This document shows, in pieces, positions 8,523-17,626 of a stretch of DNA of 64,000 nucleotides (position 1 is the first letter of the stretch; every line of letters starts with the position of its first letter). The position numbers and the translations under genes were made by a program. Source of the DNA: Candidatus Denitrolinea symbiosum (GTDB lineage Bacteria; Chloroflexota; Anaerolineae; Anaerolineales; Villigracilaceae); contig BLAA01000001.1 of assembly GCA_017312345.1 (NCBI GenBank), positions 2,666,001 to 2,730,000 of the forward strand, written 5' to 3'. The notes beneath the pieces are model-generated. The model saw only the letters and a list, made by a program, of their open reading frames with translations. It was not told where the DNA came from and did not search any database.

Positions 8523-11120
8523 CTAACATTCCGAATAGCCGCAGGCGTAACACTTGCGGCATCCCTCTTCGTTGACGACCGCCGCCTCGCCGCATTCGGG
8601 ACACAAATCGCCGATACGCATGGGGACATTTTCCGCCGCCTCTTGTTCAAGGGAAGCGCGCTCGCTATTTTTGCCGTTGGATTTATCGTCCACCAACACG
8701 GGATGTACGCCATCTTTTTCGCGCAGGTAATGCTCGAGGGCCTGCCCAATCCCGTCGGGCAGGGAGCGGACGCGGTTGGGGCCGAAGCCGAGCGATCTTC
8801 CGCCGCCGATGCCGGTCAACTGGCGGACGATTTCGCGCATCCGGTCGGTCGGGACGACGGGGCCGGCCATCCGTAAAATGTACGAGATGAGGCGGCCGAT
8901 CGCCTCGGAGACCGCGGCCGTCTCCGAGCCGGCTTTGGCGGTGTTGATGAAGGCCTCGAAGGGCTGCTCGCCGCCGTTTTCGTTGATCGTGATGAAGGCC
9001 TTTCCAACCGGCGTGTCCACGTTGAACGTTCGGCCGGTCAGCGCGCGCGGACGCGGCTTCTTCGTCTCGTGCCAGATCGTTTCCGAGGGGGAAGCCGCCG
9101 ACGAAGCGGAGGCCGGCGCGGGGTCGGCGGGAGGCGGGGTTTTTTTGTCCGCAGTGGCTTTGGTCTCCAGCACAACTTTCTCGCGCGAGCCGGTCACATA
9201 GACGGTGATCCCTTTGCAGCCCAGTTCCCAGGCCAGCATGTAGGCGTTGGCTACGTCGTGTTCGGTGGCGGTTTCGGGGAAGTTCACGGTTTTGCTTAGG
9301 CTGTTGTCAACGAACGCTTGCAGCGCGGCCTGCATCCGCACGTGTTCCTCGGCGGTGATGTCGGCGGAGACGACGAAGGTGTCGCGCGCCGCCTGGGGCA
9401 GTTCGGCGACATGCTGGCACGAGCCTTCGCTCATCACGTGTTCCACGATCTCCTGGCGCTTCTCTTCGCCGAGGCCGAGTTCTTTCAACGCCTCGTCGAA
9501 GCGCGGGCTGGCGTAGGTGAGCTTCAGGTCTTTGCCGTTGTCGTTGACGTGGCGGATGTAAGCCAGCGCGAAGACGGGCTCGCAGCCGTAGCCTTCGCAG
9601 CCCGCGACGGTGGCGATGGTTCCCGTCGGGGCGACGGTGGTCTGCGCGGCGTTGCGGATGCCGTGCCTGCGGATGCCGCTCACGACCGCGTCCCACTCGA
9701 CGTTGGGGCGGCCCCAGTTATGCTGGTACGCGTCCAGCGGCTGAGGCGGGGTCCACTTCAGGTCGTCGGGGTCGTAGATGGAGCCTTCGATGGCGGGGAA
9801 GGGGCCGCGCGTTTCGGCCAGTTCGACGCTGGTCTTCATGGCGTGGTAGCGGATGAACTCCATCACCTGCGCGCCGAATTCCTGTCCCTCTTTCGAGCCG
9901 TAGCGCACGCCGACGTGGTACATCAGGTCCGCGAGGCCCATGATGCCGAGTCCGATGCGGCGGGCGCGGAGCGCGGCCTCCCTGAGCTGCGGCACGGCCG
10001 GGACGTACGCGTTGGCCTCCACCACGTCGTCGAGGAAGCGCGTGGCAGTGACGACAGATTGGCGCAGGGTCTCCCAGTCCACTTTGCCGCCCGGCGCGCA
10101 GTGTTCGTTCAGGTTGACCGAGCCGAGGCAGCAGTTTTCATACGGTCCCAGCCATTGCTCACCGCACGGGTTCGTCGCTTCGAGCGGGTACAGATGCGGG
10201 ACGGGGTTGCCGCGGTTGGCCGCGTCCAGGAACAGGACGCCCGGCTCGCCGTTGTGGTGCGCCTGCTTCACGATCTTGTCGAAGATGTCGCGCGCCCGCG
10301 TTTTGCCGTACGAGCGGATCTTCAAACCGTCTTTCTCTGCCTGCTCCAATGTGCCGCTCCAGCCGCGATATTCCTTTTGGGAAATGTCGGGGAAGCGCAG
10401 TTCCCATTCCGCGTCGTCTTTCACGGCTTGCATGAACGCGTCGGTGATGCCGACAGAGATGTTGAAGTTGGTGATGTGATTCTCGTTGGTCTTCGAGGCG
10501 ATGAATTCCTCCACGTCGGGATGGTCCACGCGCAGGACGGCCATGTTGGCGCCGCGCCGCGTCCCGCCCTGGGCAATCTCGCCGAAGGCGTGGTCGTAGA
10601 CGCGTAAAAACCCGACGGGACCGGTGGCCTGCCCCGCGGAGGATTTGACGAGTCCGCCTTTGGGGCGCAGGCGTGAGAACGAGAATCCGTTCCCGCCGCC
10701 CGTCTGTTGGATCAGCGCCGCGTCGCGCAGGGTTTGGAAAATGCCCGCGCTGTCGCGCCCCATGTCGTCGGAGATGGGAAGCACGAAGCAGGCCGCCAGT
10801 TGTCCCAGCGGCGTGCCAGCGCCGGTGAAGGTCGGCGAATTGGGGAAGAATTTTTTGCTGGTTAGCAAATGGTAAAACTCGACCGCGTGTTTGGAGACTT
10901 CGCCGTCCCAGGCCTCCTCGATTTTGGCGATGTGCCACGCCACGCGCCAGAACATCTCCTCCACGGTTTCGGCGGGCTTGCCGTCGTCCCCGCGGCGGAC
11001 GTAACGCTTCACCAGCACCTGGCGGGCATTGTCGGTCAACTCCACTTTGGGAAGACCCTTGGGCATCGCGGGCGTGGGCAGCAGGCCGTGTTTTGCGGAT
11101 GGGGCGACTTGTGCGGTCAT
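8523..11120 (-). CDS. nrdJ: Adenosylcobalamin-dependent (class II) ribonucleoside-diphosphate reductase
   Basis: Makes deoxyribonucleotides using coenzyme B12 and no oxygen, so it works in anaerobic cells. 865 residues: an N-terminal domain, the ten-stranded barrel with [22 protein letters not shown], the NPCGEQ motif with its active-site Cys near residue 322, and the C-terminal zinc-ribbon tail (CPEC and CYACGYSEC) that typifies NrdJ and carries the reducing cysteines. GAGGAG precedes the ATG. It lies downstream of nrdR in the same direction, separated by a terminator-like hairpin, so it may be read by partial readthrough or by an unseen promoter. Confidence 0.97.
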   Translation of the reverse strand: MTAQVAPSAKHGLLPTPAMPKGLPKVELTDNARQVLVKRYVRRGDDGKPAETVEEMFWRVAWHIAKIEEAWDGEVSKHAVEFYHLLTSKKFFPNSPTFTGAGTPLGQLAACFVLPISDDMGRDSAGIFQTLRDAALIQQTGGGNGFSFSRLRPKGGLVKSSAGQATGPVGFLRVYDHAFGEIAQGGTRRGANMAVLRVDHPDVEEFIASKTNENHITNFNISVGITDAFMQAVKDDAEWELRFPDISQKEYRGWSGTLEQAEKDGLKIRSYGKTRARDIFDKIVKQAHHNGEPGVLFLDAANRGNPVPHLYPLEATNPCGEQWLGPYENCCLGSVNLNEHCAPGGKVDWETLRQSVVTATRFLDDVVEANAYVPAVPQLREAALRARRIGLGIMGLADLMYHVGVRYGSKEGQEFGAQVMEFIRYHAMKTSVELAETRGPFPAIEGSIYDPDDLKWTPPQPLDAYQHNWGRPNVEWDAVVSGIRRHGIRNAAQTTVAPTGTIATVAGCEGYGCEPVFALAYIRHVNDNGKDLKLTYASPRFDEALKELGLGEEKRQEIVEHVMSEGSCQHVAELPQAARDTFVVSADITAEEHVRMQAALQAFVDNSLSKTVNFPETATEHDVANAYMLAWELGCKGITVYVTGSREKVVLETKATADKKTPPPADPAPASASSAASPSETIWHETKKPRPRALTGRTFNVDTPVGKAFITINENGGEQPFEAFINTAKAGSETAAVSEAIGRLISYILRMAGPVVPTDRMREIVRQLTGIGGGRSLGFGPNRVRSLPDGIGQALEHYLREKDGVHPVLVDDKSNGKNSERASLEQEAAENVPMRIGDLCPECGEAAVVNEEGCRKCYACGYSEC

Positions 11121-11157
11121 GGCAAAATCTCCTCTGGATGATTGATGTAATTAAGAC

Positions 11158-11202
11158 ATAAAAACCGACGAGGCCATTCCACCCGGAGAGCGGCCTTGTC
11201 GG
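11158..11202 (-). terminator. Terminator or attenuator between nrdR and nrdJ
   Basis: An 11-bp stem with one G-T pair (11165-11175 with 11192-11202), followed on the minus strand by TTTTTATG. It begins six bases after the nrdR stop. It would limit transcription from nrdR into nrdJ. Confidence 0.7.
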
Positions 11203-11207
11203 ATAAA

Positions 11208-11657
11208 TTAGCCTTCGAGCAGGCGGTTGATCTCGTTGCGGAGGGCGTGAAGATCGGCGAGGCGCAAGTAGACGATGGCGTAGCGGATGTAGGCGATCTG
11301 GTCGAGTTCCTTGAGGCCGTGGATGACGAGGTCGCCGACGACGCGCGAGGAGACCTCGGCTTTGCCCATTTTTTGGAGATCCGATTCCACCTGACCGATC
11401 AGCCGTTCGATGTCGGCCGCGGAGACGGGACGCTTCGCGCACGAGATGCGGATGCCGCGCGCCAGTTTTTCGCGGTCGAACTCTTCGCGCGTCCCATCCT
11501 GCTTGATGATGAGCGGCGTCGCGAGGATGGGGCGTTCGTAACTGCTAAAGCGCTGTCCGCACTTCAGGCACTCGCGACGGCGGCGAATGCCACCGTGGCT
11601 GTCGTGAGAAGTATCCAGCACTTTTGAGTCGTTGTTTTGACAGTAAGGACAACGCAT
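11208..11657 (-). CDS. nrdR: Transcriptional repressor NrdR
   Basis: Senses dATP/ATP and represses ribonucleotide reductase genes. 149 residues, usual length. The N-terminal zinc ribbon has CPYC (residues 3-6) and CLKCG near residue 31 with the RRRREC stretch, and the ATP-cone follows with KQDGTREEFDREKLARGI. It lies directly upstream of nrdJ. Two NrdR-box-like sites and a promoter stand in front of it, so it probably controls its own locus. Confidence 0.97.
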   Translation of the reverse strand: MRCPYCQNNDSKVLDTSHDSHGGIRRRRECLKCGQRFSSYERPILATPLIIKQDGTREEFDREKLARGIRISCAKRPVSAADIERLIGQVESDLQKMGKAEVSSRVVGDLVIHGLKELDQIAYIRYAIVYLRLADLHALRNEINRLLEG

Positions 11658-11688
11658 AAATCATCCATTTTTAGAACAAATGTTACCG

Positions 11689-11732
11689 CCATATATGGGC
11701 GTCCAGGCTCTGCATCCCCGTATATATGGCGA
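11689..11732 (-). promoter_or_regulatory. Pair of NrdR-box-like operators
   Basis: Two AT-cored palindromic sites: CCATATATGGG (11689-11699) and CCCCGTATATATGGCG (11717-11732). Their centres are about 31 bp apart, three helical turns, as usual for paired NrdR boxes. They lie downstream of the predicted start of nrdR transcription, which would fit a roadblock type of repression. Confidence 0.75.
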
Positions 11733-11743
11733 GTGTGACGTGC

Positions 11744-11772
11744 ATTTTAGCATGGATGCGGGGTCACATCAA
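11744..11772 (-). promoter_or_regulatory. Promoter of nrdR
   Basis: Minus-strand TTGATG (11767-11772), 17-base spacer, TAAAAT (11744-11749). Predicted start of transcription near 11737, upstream of both NrdR-box-like sites. Confidence 0.65.
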
Positions 11773-11833
11773 GAGGACTGACGGGTGATTAACCTTAAAA
11801 TATTCCCCCAGGCATGGACGGTAACGCCTGCGG

Positions 11834-12679
11834 TCATTTGGCTGGAAGCGATTTCAGGAATTCCAGCACGAGGCGGTTATAGTCTTGTGGATTGGATTGA
11901 TGCGGGACGTGTCCGCCGCTGATGGCCTGTCCGCGGGCGTTGGGCAGGACGCGGACGAGGGCGGGGAACGAGCTCGGCGCCAGGGTTTGGTCGTGGTCGC
12001 CCCAGAGGACGAGTGTCGGCATGGAAACGCGCGGCAGGTCCGCGGTCAGGTCGCGGGCCGTGTTGGGGATGTTGAAGGCGCCGGGGGCTGTGCGTTTGTA
12101 GTCCAGCGCGGTCTGCAGGCGGACCGCGGCCGGCAGGGTCAGGTCTGAACCGCCGGCGCGTCCCAGCGCCGCGTTCGTCAGGTCAACGATCCAGCGGAAG
12201 ATCCATTTGGGCGTGTACTCCACGACCAGCGCGTTCAGGGTTGGACGGCGGTAGGTACGGCGGAGGAGGCCCGGGAGTTGGTCGAGGCGATAGAAGGGAT
12301 CGGTCAGGATCAACGCGCGGACGCGCTGCGGGTTGCGGATGGCGTAACGCAGGCTGAGATATCCGCCCAGCGAGTGACCGACGATGACGGGCGGCTCGGA
12401 CAGTTGCAGCGATTCGATCCAACTTTCGAGGTGGCGGTAAACCCATTTGGCTTTGTAGGAACGCGAGTCCGGTTTGGGGCTTTCGCCGTGGCCGAGAAGG
12501 TCGAGGGCGTAGGAGCGCCAGCCGGCGCGCTCCAATTCGGGGAGGAGACTGTCCCAGTCGTGCAGGGACGCCGCCAGCCCGTGGACAAGGATGATCGGCG
12601 AGCCTTCGCCTTTTTCTACGAAATGGGTTTGCGTGGGGATCTCAAACGGCGCGCCCTTCGTCATGCTGGTACTTTTCAT
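11834..12679 (-). CDS. Alpha/beta-fold hydrolase
   Basis: 281 residues. The oxyanion region ILVHGLAASLHDWD is near residue 32, the nucleophile elbow is GHSLGG, the acid is in LVLWGDHDQT, and the final His is in GGHVPHQ. No signal peptide is seen. The substrate cannot be told. The start overlaps the end of the upstream hydrolase/acyl-CoA synthetase fusion by 38 bases, so the two are translationally linked; a Met at residue 6 would shorten the overlap. The pairing suggests action on an acyl-thioester or related lipid, which is an inference. Confidence 0.88.
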   Translation of the reverse strand: MKSTSMTKGAPFEIPTQTHFVEKGEGSPIILVHGLAASLHDWDSLLPELERAGWRSYALDLLGHGESPKPDSRSYKAKWVYRHLESWIESLQLSEPPVIVGHSLGGYLSLRYAIRNPQRVRALILTDPFYRLDQLPGLLRRTYRRPTLNALVVEYTPKWIFRWIVDLTNAALGRAGGSDLTLPAAVRLQTALDYKRTAPGAFNIPNTARDLTADLPRVSMPTLVLWGDHDQTLAPSSFPALVRVLPNARGQAISGGHVPHQSNPQDYNRLVLEFLKSLPAK

Positions 12680-15140
12680 ATCTTTTTGCCAATTCTCTTC
12701 GAAGCACTTTTCCGATGAAGGTGCGCGGAAAGTCGTCCATGAAGATCACGAAACGCGGGACGAGGTGAGGCGCCAGCCGCCGCTTGCAGTAGGCCAGCAC
12801 CGCCTCGGGGGTGGGACGTTCGCGCCCCGCGATCACGAAAGCGAACGGGTGACCAGCGATCGCCACCACAGCCGCCTCTTTCACTTGTGGGATCTCGTAG
12901 AGGACCTCCTCCACGTCGCGCGGGAAAGCGGGTTTGGATTTGCCTTCGTCCGATTTTGCAGGATACCACATATCGGCTTTGCGCGCGACGATGCGGAAGT
13001 AGCCCTCTTCGTCCATCTGGGCCACGTCGCCGGTGAACAGCCAGCCGTCGGAGGTCAGCGCTTCGCGCGTGGCGGATTCGTTGCGCCAGTATCCCATCAT
13101 CACCTGCGGACCGCGCACCGCCAGTTCGCCGATCTGCCCGGCTTTCACTTCTTTGCGCCCCTGGACCAGGTCCACGACCGCCGCCTCGGTGGATGGGACC
13201 GGGATGCCGATACTCCCGACCTTTCGGTTTCCCTCGAGCGGGTTGGCGTGCGTGACGGGCGAGGCCTCGGTCAGCCCGTAGCCTTCCACGAGCCTGCCTT
13301 TGGTCAGTTTCTCGAAGGCCTCTTGCACTTCCACGGGCAGAGGCGCCGAGCCGCTGATACAGGCCTTGATCGAGGAGATACCGTATTTGCGCGCGCCGCG
13401 GAAGTTGTTGATGGCGACGTACATGCTCGGCACGCCGGGGAAGATGGTCGGTTTGTATTTCTTGACGGCTTTCAAAATGTCGTGGATCTCGAAGCGCGCT
13501 TTAAGAATCAAGGCCGCGCCCAGCGAGATCGGGACGTTGAGCGAGGTGGTCAACCCGTAACTGTGCGACATCGGGAGCGCGCACAGGAAGCGTTCGCGGC
13601 CCTCCTCTGCGACGGGCATCCAGTGGCGCGTCTGCAGGGCGTTCGCCACCAGGTTTTTGTGCGAGAGCATCACGCCTTTGGCGGCGGCGGTCGTCCCGCC
13701 CGTGTATTGGATGACGGCCAGTTCGTCGGGTTCCACCTGCAGGGTGGGGGAGCGCCGGTCCTGTCCGCGCAGGATGTGCCGCCAGCGGATTCCGCCCGGC
13801 ACGGAAAGCCCGCGGTTGCGCCAGCGCGAGACGATCTTTTTGGGAAGCGAAAGGTAATCGGCGGGGTCGGTCAGGATGACGTGGGGCAGTCCCGTGTTGG
13901 CTTGGATCTGCTGCGCCAGTCCCGCCGAAAGGTTGAGCGCCACCAGCGCGCTGGGGTCGGCGTCGCGGACTTGCTGGATGAGTCCCTCTGGGTCGGTCAT
14001 AGGCGGCATGAAGACCGCGACCGCGCCGGCCTTGAGCGTCCCGTAAAACGCGACCACCAACTGCGGGACGTTCGGCAAAAGCAGGACGACGCGCGCGCCG
14101 CGTCCCACGCCGAGGCCGATCAGCGCGTTGGCGAATTTGTTGACCTCGTGGTTCAAGCGGCGGTAGGAAAGCCGCGCCCCCTCGAAGTGGACCGCGGCGC
14201 GGTTGGGGAATCTCCGCACCGCCGAACGCAGGAGATGATGCAGCGGAATGCGCGGTACGCTGATCGTGTACGGCACGCCCTTCTCGTAATTCGCCAGCCA
14301 GGGACGTTCCGCTTTGAGCGCCTCGCGCGTATCCGCCTGTTTGCGGACTTTACGGGGCTCGTCCCGCCATGTGGATTGACTCTCGCCCGCGAGGAATCTC
14401 TCGATGGCGCGGTTGACGGCCTCTCGCCGCTCCAACATGACCATGTGGCCGGAGACGCCGATGTCAACGTCTTCCGCGCCGGGGATGTTCTTCGCCACCT
14501 GCTCGAAGTGGACTCGCTCGAAGACCGCGTCGCGGTGACCGCGGATGACCAGCGTCGGCACGGTCAGCGCGCGGAATCTGTCCCAGCCTGCCCATTTGCT
14601 CAAGTTGGAACGATAGTAGGATTTGAGCGCGTGCGGCGGCGCGGACAACCAGGAGCGCGTCAACGGGTCTATGAGGCGCAGGAGCCAGTTGGGGAGGTTG
14701 AGTCCGATGCGGAAGAGGGGGTTGAGGCGGAATTCGCCCGCGGTGGCGATCAGCACGAGACGCGCGACCCGCTCGGGATGCGCGAGAGCGAATTCCGTCG
14801 CCAGCGCGCCGCCGTAGGAATGTCCCGCCAGGACGACCGGCTCGGTCACGCGCAGAGCGTCGAGGGCGGCCTCGATATCGGCCAACATGCGCGGCATGTC
14901 GTAGCCGGTCGCCGGTTTGTCGGAGAGACCGTGCCCGCGCAGGTCGAGGGCGATGACGCGGTTTTGCAGGCTGAACTTCTGCATCTGGTAGACCCACTGC
15001 AGGGCCTGTCCGCCGAATCCGTGCAGGAAAACGAACGTCCGCTGGGGGCGGTCGGGCGAGATGTCCAGCGCCGACAAGCGCACCAGCGGATTGGAGGAAA
15101 TGCGAATCTCGTGACGGTAAAGGTCGAGATCAATGTCCAT
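12642..15140 (-). CDS. Fusion: alpha/beta hydrolase + AMP-dependent acyl-CoA synthetase
   Basis: 832 residues. Residues 1 to about 270 are an alpha/beta hydrolase with FLHGFGG, nucleophile elbow GHSYGG and a late GVSGH. Residues from about 310 are an adenylate-forming enzyme: the P-loop-like YTGGTTAAAKGVMLSH, the EGYGLTEASPV block, TGDVAQMDEEGYF and the C-terminal Lys in FIGKVLRREL. The likely role is activation of fatty or other carboxylic acids to acyl-CoA, with a fused thioesterase- or lactonase-like domain. The order hydrolase then ligase recalls OleBC fusions of long-chain olefin synthesis, but no oleA or oleD is nearby. A -10 element (TACAAT, 15147-15152) sits six bases before the ATG. 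Confidence 0.88.
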   Translation of the reverse strand: MDIDLDLYRHEIRISSNPLVRLSALDISPDRPQRTFVFLHGFGGQALQWVYQMQKFSLQNRVIALDLRGHGLSDKPATGYDMPRMLADIEAALDALRVTEPVVLAGHSYGGALATEFALAHPERVARLVLIATAGEFRLNPLFRIGLNLPNWLLRLIDPLTRSWLSAPPHALKSYYRSNLSKWAGWDRFRALTVPTLVIRGHRDAVFERVHFEQVAKNIPGAEDVDIGVSGHMVMLERREAVNRAIERFLAGESQSTWRDEPRKVRKQADTREALKAERPWLANYEKGVPYTISVPRIPLHHLLRSAVRRFPNRAAVHFEGARLSYRRLNHEVNKFANALIGLGVGRGARVVLLLPNVPQLVVAFYGTLKAGAVAVFMPPMTDPEGLIQQVRDADPSALVALNLSAGLAQQIQANTGLPHVILTDPADYLSLPKKIVSRWRNRGLSVPGGIRWRHILRGQDRRSPTLQVEPDELAVIQYTGGTTAAAKGVMLSHKNLVANALQTRHWMPVAEEGRERFLCALPMSHSYGLTTSLNVPISLGAALILKARFEIHDILKAVKKYKPTIFPGVPSMYVAINNFRGARKYGISSIKACISGSAPLPVEVQEAFEKLTKGRLVEGYGLTEASPVTHANPLEGNRKVGSIGIPVPSTEAAVVDLVQGRKEVKAGQIGELAVRGPQVMMGYWRNESATREALTSDGWLFTGDVAQMDEEGYFRIVARKADMWYPAKSDEGKSKPAFPRDVEEVLYEIPQVKEAAVVAIAGHPFAFVIAGRERPTPEAVLAYCKRRLAPHLVPRFVIFMDDFPRTFIGKVLRRELAKRYEKYQHDEGRAV

Positions 15141-15146
15141 TTATGA

Positions 15147-15152
15147 ATTGTA
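15147..15152 (-). promoter_or_regulatory. -10 element giving a leaderless start for the acyl-CoA synthetase fusion
   Basis: Minus-strand TACAAT, six bases before the ATG at 15140. No Shine-Dalgarno is present. The -35 region is not clear, so this is weaker than the other cases. Confidence 0.4.
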
Positions 15153-15181
15153 ACCGATTCCCGCCCCGCGCGTCGACTCGT

Positions 15182-15532
15182 TTAGGCGTACATTCCCCAG
15201 TCCAGCGCGGACGGGTCTTCCATCATGGAAAAGTCCCACATCTCCATGCCCATTTCGATGGTGACGGGCATGTTCAGTCCTTCCAGGGCTTTGGCTTTTG
15301 TCATCTCCACCATGGCGGGCCCGTAGGGGCAGAACGGCGTGGTCAGGATCATCCTGACGCGCGCTATGTCGTTTTCGATTTGGACGTCGCGGATCAGTCC
15401 CAGTTGGATGATGTTCATGCCGATTTCGGGGTCTATCACCTCGGAGAGGGCGGCGCGCGCCGCTTCCACTTTTTCGGGATGCGTGGTGTGGATCGTCCAC
15501 TGGATCTGGTTGACTTCGTTGTTTTCGCTCAT
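15182..15532 (-). CDS. MIP18/SufT-like Fe-S cluster assembly factor (DUF59)
   Basis: 116 residues. The core VIDPEIGMNIIQLGLIRDV followed by LTTPFCPYGPAMVE is typical of the MIP18/PaaD family, with the single conserved Cys in TTPFCPY. Such proteins help deliver Fe-S clusters to target proteins. It is read 15 bases after a SufR-like regulator, which supports a role in Fe-S metabolism. The C-terminal Met-rich tail (DFSMMEDPSALDWGMYA) is unusual. Confidence 0.9.
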   Translation of the reverse strand: MSENNEVNQIQWTIHTTHPEKVEAARAALSEVIDPEIGMNIIQLGLIRDVQIENDIARVRMILTTPFCPYGPAMVEMTKAKALEGLNMPVTIEMGMEMWDFSMMEDPSALDWGMYA

Positions 15533-15547
15533 GTTGTTTTCCTGTCC

Positions 15548-16159
15548 TTACTTTGGCTGGACTACGTAAGTGCATTGCGTGCCGCCGCTCAAGATGCATT
15601 GGACTTTATTGACCGGCACGGCCAGCATTTTTGAGATGAGGGTTTGGTCCACGGTGCAGACTTCGGGATGATTTTGCCCGATCTGGTAATAGGGGCAGGC
15701 AATCTCGTGGATCTGGTAGGAATCGCCCGTCTTTTCCCATTCCACGGTGAAGCCCTCCTCGTTCAGGAGGGCCTTGACGGTGTCGAGGCGTTCTTCCATG
15801 CTCATGCCTTTGATCTGGTCGGTATAGTCTGCCGCCAGATTTTCAGCCATCTGCGAGAAGAGTTTGTTGATGGTCGGCCCCGACATGGATTCTTTCATCT
15901 GGGCGAGGAGACGGGTGGTTAGGCGCAGGTAGCGGGTGGGGAAGCGTTCCATCCCTTCCTGGGTCAGGGAATATGCCAGGCGGGGACGTCCGACTCCGTG
16001 TCGCTCCTCGCGCGCTTCGACCAGTCCCTCCATTTGCAGGTTGGTGAGATGGTGACGTACCGAGATGGGATTGATGCTCACCGCTTTCGCCAGCACGTTG
16101 ATGGTGGAGTTTGGCTGGCGCAGGAGAGTTTGTAGAATACGATCGCGCGTGCTTTTCAT
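15548..16159 (-). CDS. SufR-like winged-helix regulator of Fe-S assembly
   Basis: 203 residues. The N-terminal winged helix (TRDRILQTLLRQPNSTINVL through GVGRPRLAYSLT) is of the ArsR/DeoR type. The C-terminal part has cysteines in EIACPYYQIG, PEVCTVDQTL and QCILSGGTQC that resemble the Fe-S ligand set of SufR. It probably senses Fe-S status and controls its own operon. Start: the ATG at 16159 lies seven bases after a perfect promoter, so the mRNA is leaderless. The longer reading from 16195 would run through the promoter and is rejected. Confidence 0.9.
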   Translation of the reverse strand: MKSTRDRILQTLLRQPNSTINVLAKAVSINPISVRHHLTNLQMEGLVEAREERHGVGRPRLAYSLTQEGMERFPTRYLRLTTRLLAQMKESMSGPTINKLFSQMAENLAADYTDQIKGMSMEERLDTVKALLNEEGFTVEWEKTGDSYQIHEIACPYYQIGQNHPEVCTVDQTLISKMLAVPVNKVQCILSGGTQCTYVVQPK

Positions 16160-16166
16160 GGAGCGG

Positions 16167-16195
16167 AGTATACCCGCGCCTGATTTACTTGTCAA
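16167..16195 (-). promoter_or_regulatory. Promoter of the SufR-like gene, leaderless
   Basis: Minus-strand TTGACA (16190-16195), 17-base spacer and TATACT (16167-16172), with the ATG seven bases on. This is the same spacing as in the metG leader. Confidence 0.85.
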
Positions 16196-16248
16196 TAATA
16201 TAGATAATTATCATAAATATTAACGATTAGCCGGGGGGAATTCAGCCC

Positions 16249-16270
16249 TGCGCGTAGCCAGAATAACGCG
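16249..16270. repeat. Copy of a short dispersed repeat (GTAGCCAG type)
   Basis: A 22-base stretch with core GTAGCCAG-ATAACGC that matches 50470-50491 at 19 of 22 positions. It lies in the 205-base gap between the SufR-like gene and the zinc-ribbon gene. I see no gene in this gap. Confidence 0.4.
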
Positions 16271-16364
16271 ACTACCGATAGGAAGATAGAACAAAAGCCG
16301 ACAGATAAAGAAGGAATTCTCGGCATTCGCGCATTTGCGAAATTCGCGTTGGGGAGCCGAAACT

Positions 16365-16949
16365 TTAAACTTTGCTTCCGCAGTTGGGGCAGACGGTTTC
16401 GCCGCGCAGGAGGACGAATCCGCATTTTCGGCAAGTGGCGGGCTGCAGGTTTCCGAGCGGCGCGCCGCACGCGAGACAGGTCGGCTCGCCGACGGGAGTT
16501 GCCGCGCCGCAGTAGTCGCAGGCCACGCGCTTTAGCCGTTCGGAAAGTTCGTGCGACGCGCCGGCGCTGCGGACCGCGGCGTTCACCGCTTTCCAGATAT
16601 TATCCGGCAGCTGGAGGTTTTCGATGTCCTGCGCAATGTCGTCAATGCGTCCAAGCAGGGACAGGGGATTGCGCAGCGCGGTCAACGCGCTCCAGCCGAG
16701 GCTGGCGGCGGTTCCCATCCAGGCTTGCTGTCCCATCTCGATCATGACGCCGTCGGGCGCGCCCTCGATCGTCACCGTCAGGGCGGTTTGCCCGCCGGAG
16801 GGCGCGTTGGGACGCGTGCCGATCTGCACGAATAGTTTGTCGCTTGCGCCGAAGGTCTGCGCGTGCAGGTTGGCTCGGTTGAATTCCGCCAGGAGCGCCT
16901 GCGCCACGTCTGTAGGCGATATGTTCCCGTGAAAGAATCGTCGCTTCAT
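16365..16949 (-). CDS. Zinc-ribbon protein, unknown function
   Basis: 194 residues. An N-terminal domain of about 130 residues has no recognised motif. The C-terminus has two zinc ribbons: CDYCGAATPVGEPTCLACG, then CRKCGFVLLRGETVCPNCG. No membrane segment. Start: the ATG at 16949 is seven bases after a -10 TATAAT. The Met three codons upstream overlaps that -10 and is rejected. It is divergent from the SH3b pair, with overlapping -10 elements. The function is not known. Confidence 0.8.
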   Translation of the reverse strand: MKRRFFHGNISPTDVAQALLAEFNRANLHAQTFGASDKLFVQIGTRPNAPSGGQTALTVTIEGAPDGVMIEMGQQAWMGTAASLGWSALTALRNPLSLLGRIDDIAQDIENLQLPDNIWKAVNAAVRSAGASHELSERLKRVACDYCGAATPVGEPTCLACGAPLGNLQPATCRKCGFVLLRGETVCPNCGSKV

Positions 16950-16956
16950 GATTTGC

Positions 16957-16964
16957 ATTATAAT
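16957..16964. promoter_or_regulatory. Divergent overlapping -10 elements
   Basis: The palindrome ATTATAAT gives TATAAT on both strands (minus 16957-16962, plus 16959-16964). The minus one stands seven bases before the ATG of the zinc-ribbon gene. The plus one is 35 bases before the first SH3b gene. Confidence 0.6.
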
Positions 16965-16998
16965 CTTCTTCGCATCCTTGTTGTAGAGATTTACGAAA

Positions 16999-17625
16999 AT
17001 GCGTCAATTCTGTTTCATGCGATCCTACGTTTCGATTTTTGCAGTCCTGGTCGTGGCTGCGCTGTGGGCCGTTTCCGCGCCGACCGCTGCCCGCGCCCAG
17101 GCGATCGTCTCGTGCGCCGCGCCCTCTTCCGCGCTGGGAGAGACGTACGCCACCGTCAACGCGGACCAGGAACAGGTCAACGTGCGGAGCGGCCCGAATT
17201 CGTTTCAATTCGCGCGGGTCGGCGTCCTCTTGACTTACGAATCGGCCCCCGTGCTGGGACGTTCGCCCGGCGGCGACTGGCTTCAGATCTCCTGCCCGGG
17301 GTCGGTCGGCGGATCGGGATGGATCTACGCCGCGAACGTAACCCTGACCGCCTCGGGCGAACTCCCGGTTATTGTCCTTCCCGCCACCGCCACGCCGCCC
17401 GCCACGTCCACCGTGGACCCGGCGCTGGCCGCGCAGTTCCCGCCTGCCGCGCCCACCCTCCAGCGCCTGCCCACGTTCACGCCGGCTGCCCCGCAGCCGC
17501 TTCCCACTTTTAACGAGCCGCCGTCCAAAGTTCCGCTGCCGCGAAATGTGCCGGGATCGCTGATCCTCGCGGCCGCCGCGCTCGGCCTGGTCATATTCCT
17601 GTTGTCGTTTTTCGCGAGACGTTAG
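16999..17625 (+). CDS. Secreted/anchored SH3b-domain protein, copy 1
   Basis: 208 residues. A signal peptide is followed by the ARAQ region near residue 34, then a bacterial SH3 domain (VNADQEQVNVRSGPNSF through GSGWIYAANV), a Pro-rich spacer, and a C-terminal membrane helix LILAAAALGLVIFLLSFFAR. SH3b domains commonly bind cell-wall or surface material, so this is probably an anchored surface protein. The next gene is a clear paralogue one base downstream, and the two must be co-translated. An ATG at residue 7 is another possible start. Confidence 0.85.
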   Translation: MRQFCFMRSYVSIFAVLVVAALWAVSAPTAARAQAIVSCAAPSSALGETYATVNADQEQVNVRSGPNSFQFARVGVLLTYESAPVLGRSPGGDWLQISCPGSVGGSGWIYAANVTLTASGELPVIVLPATATPPATSTVDPALAAQFPPAAPTLQRLPTFTPAAPQPLPTFNEPPSKVPLPRNVPGSLILAAAALGLVIFLLSFFARR

Positions 17626-17626
17626 C

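Noticed and set aside
12591..15146. 851-codon open frame on the plus strand
   Set aside because: Antisense to the hydrolase/acyl-CoA synthetase fusion, which has clear catalytic motifs. The composition is typical of a shadow.
16192..16470. 92-codon ORF on the minus strand
   Set aside because: Out of frame with and overlapping the end of the zinc-ribbon gene, with no ribosome site, and running through the promoter region of the SufR-like gene.
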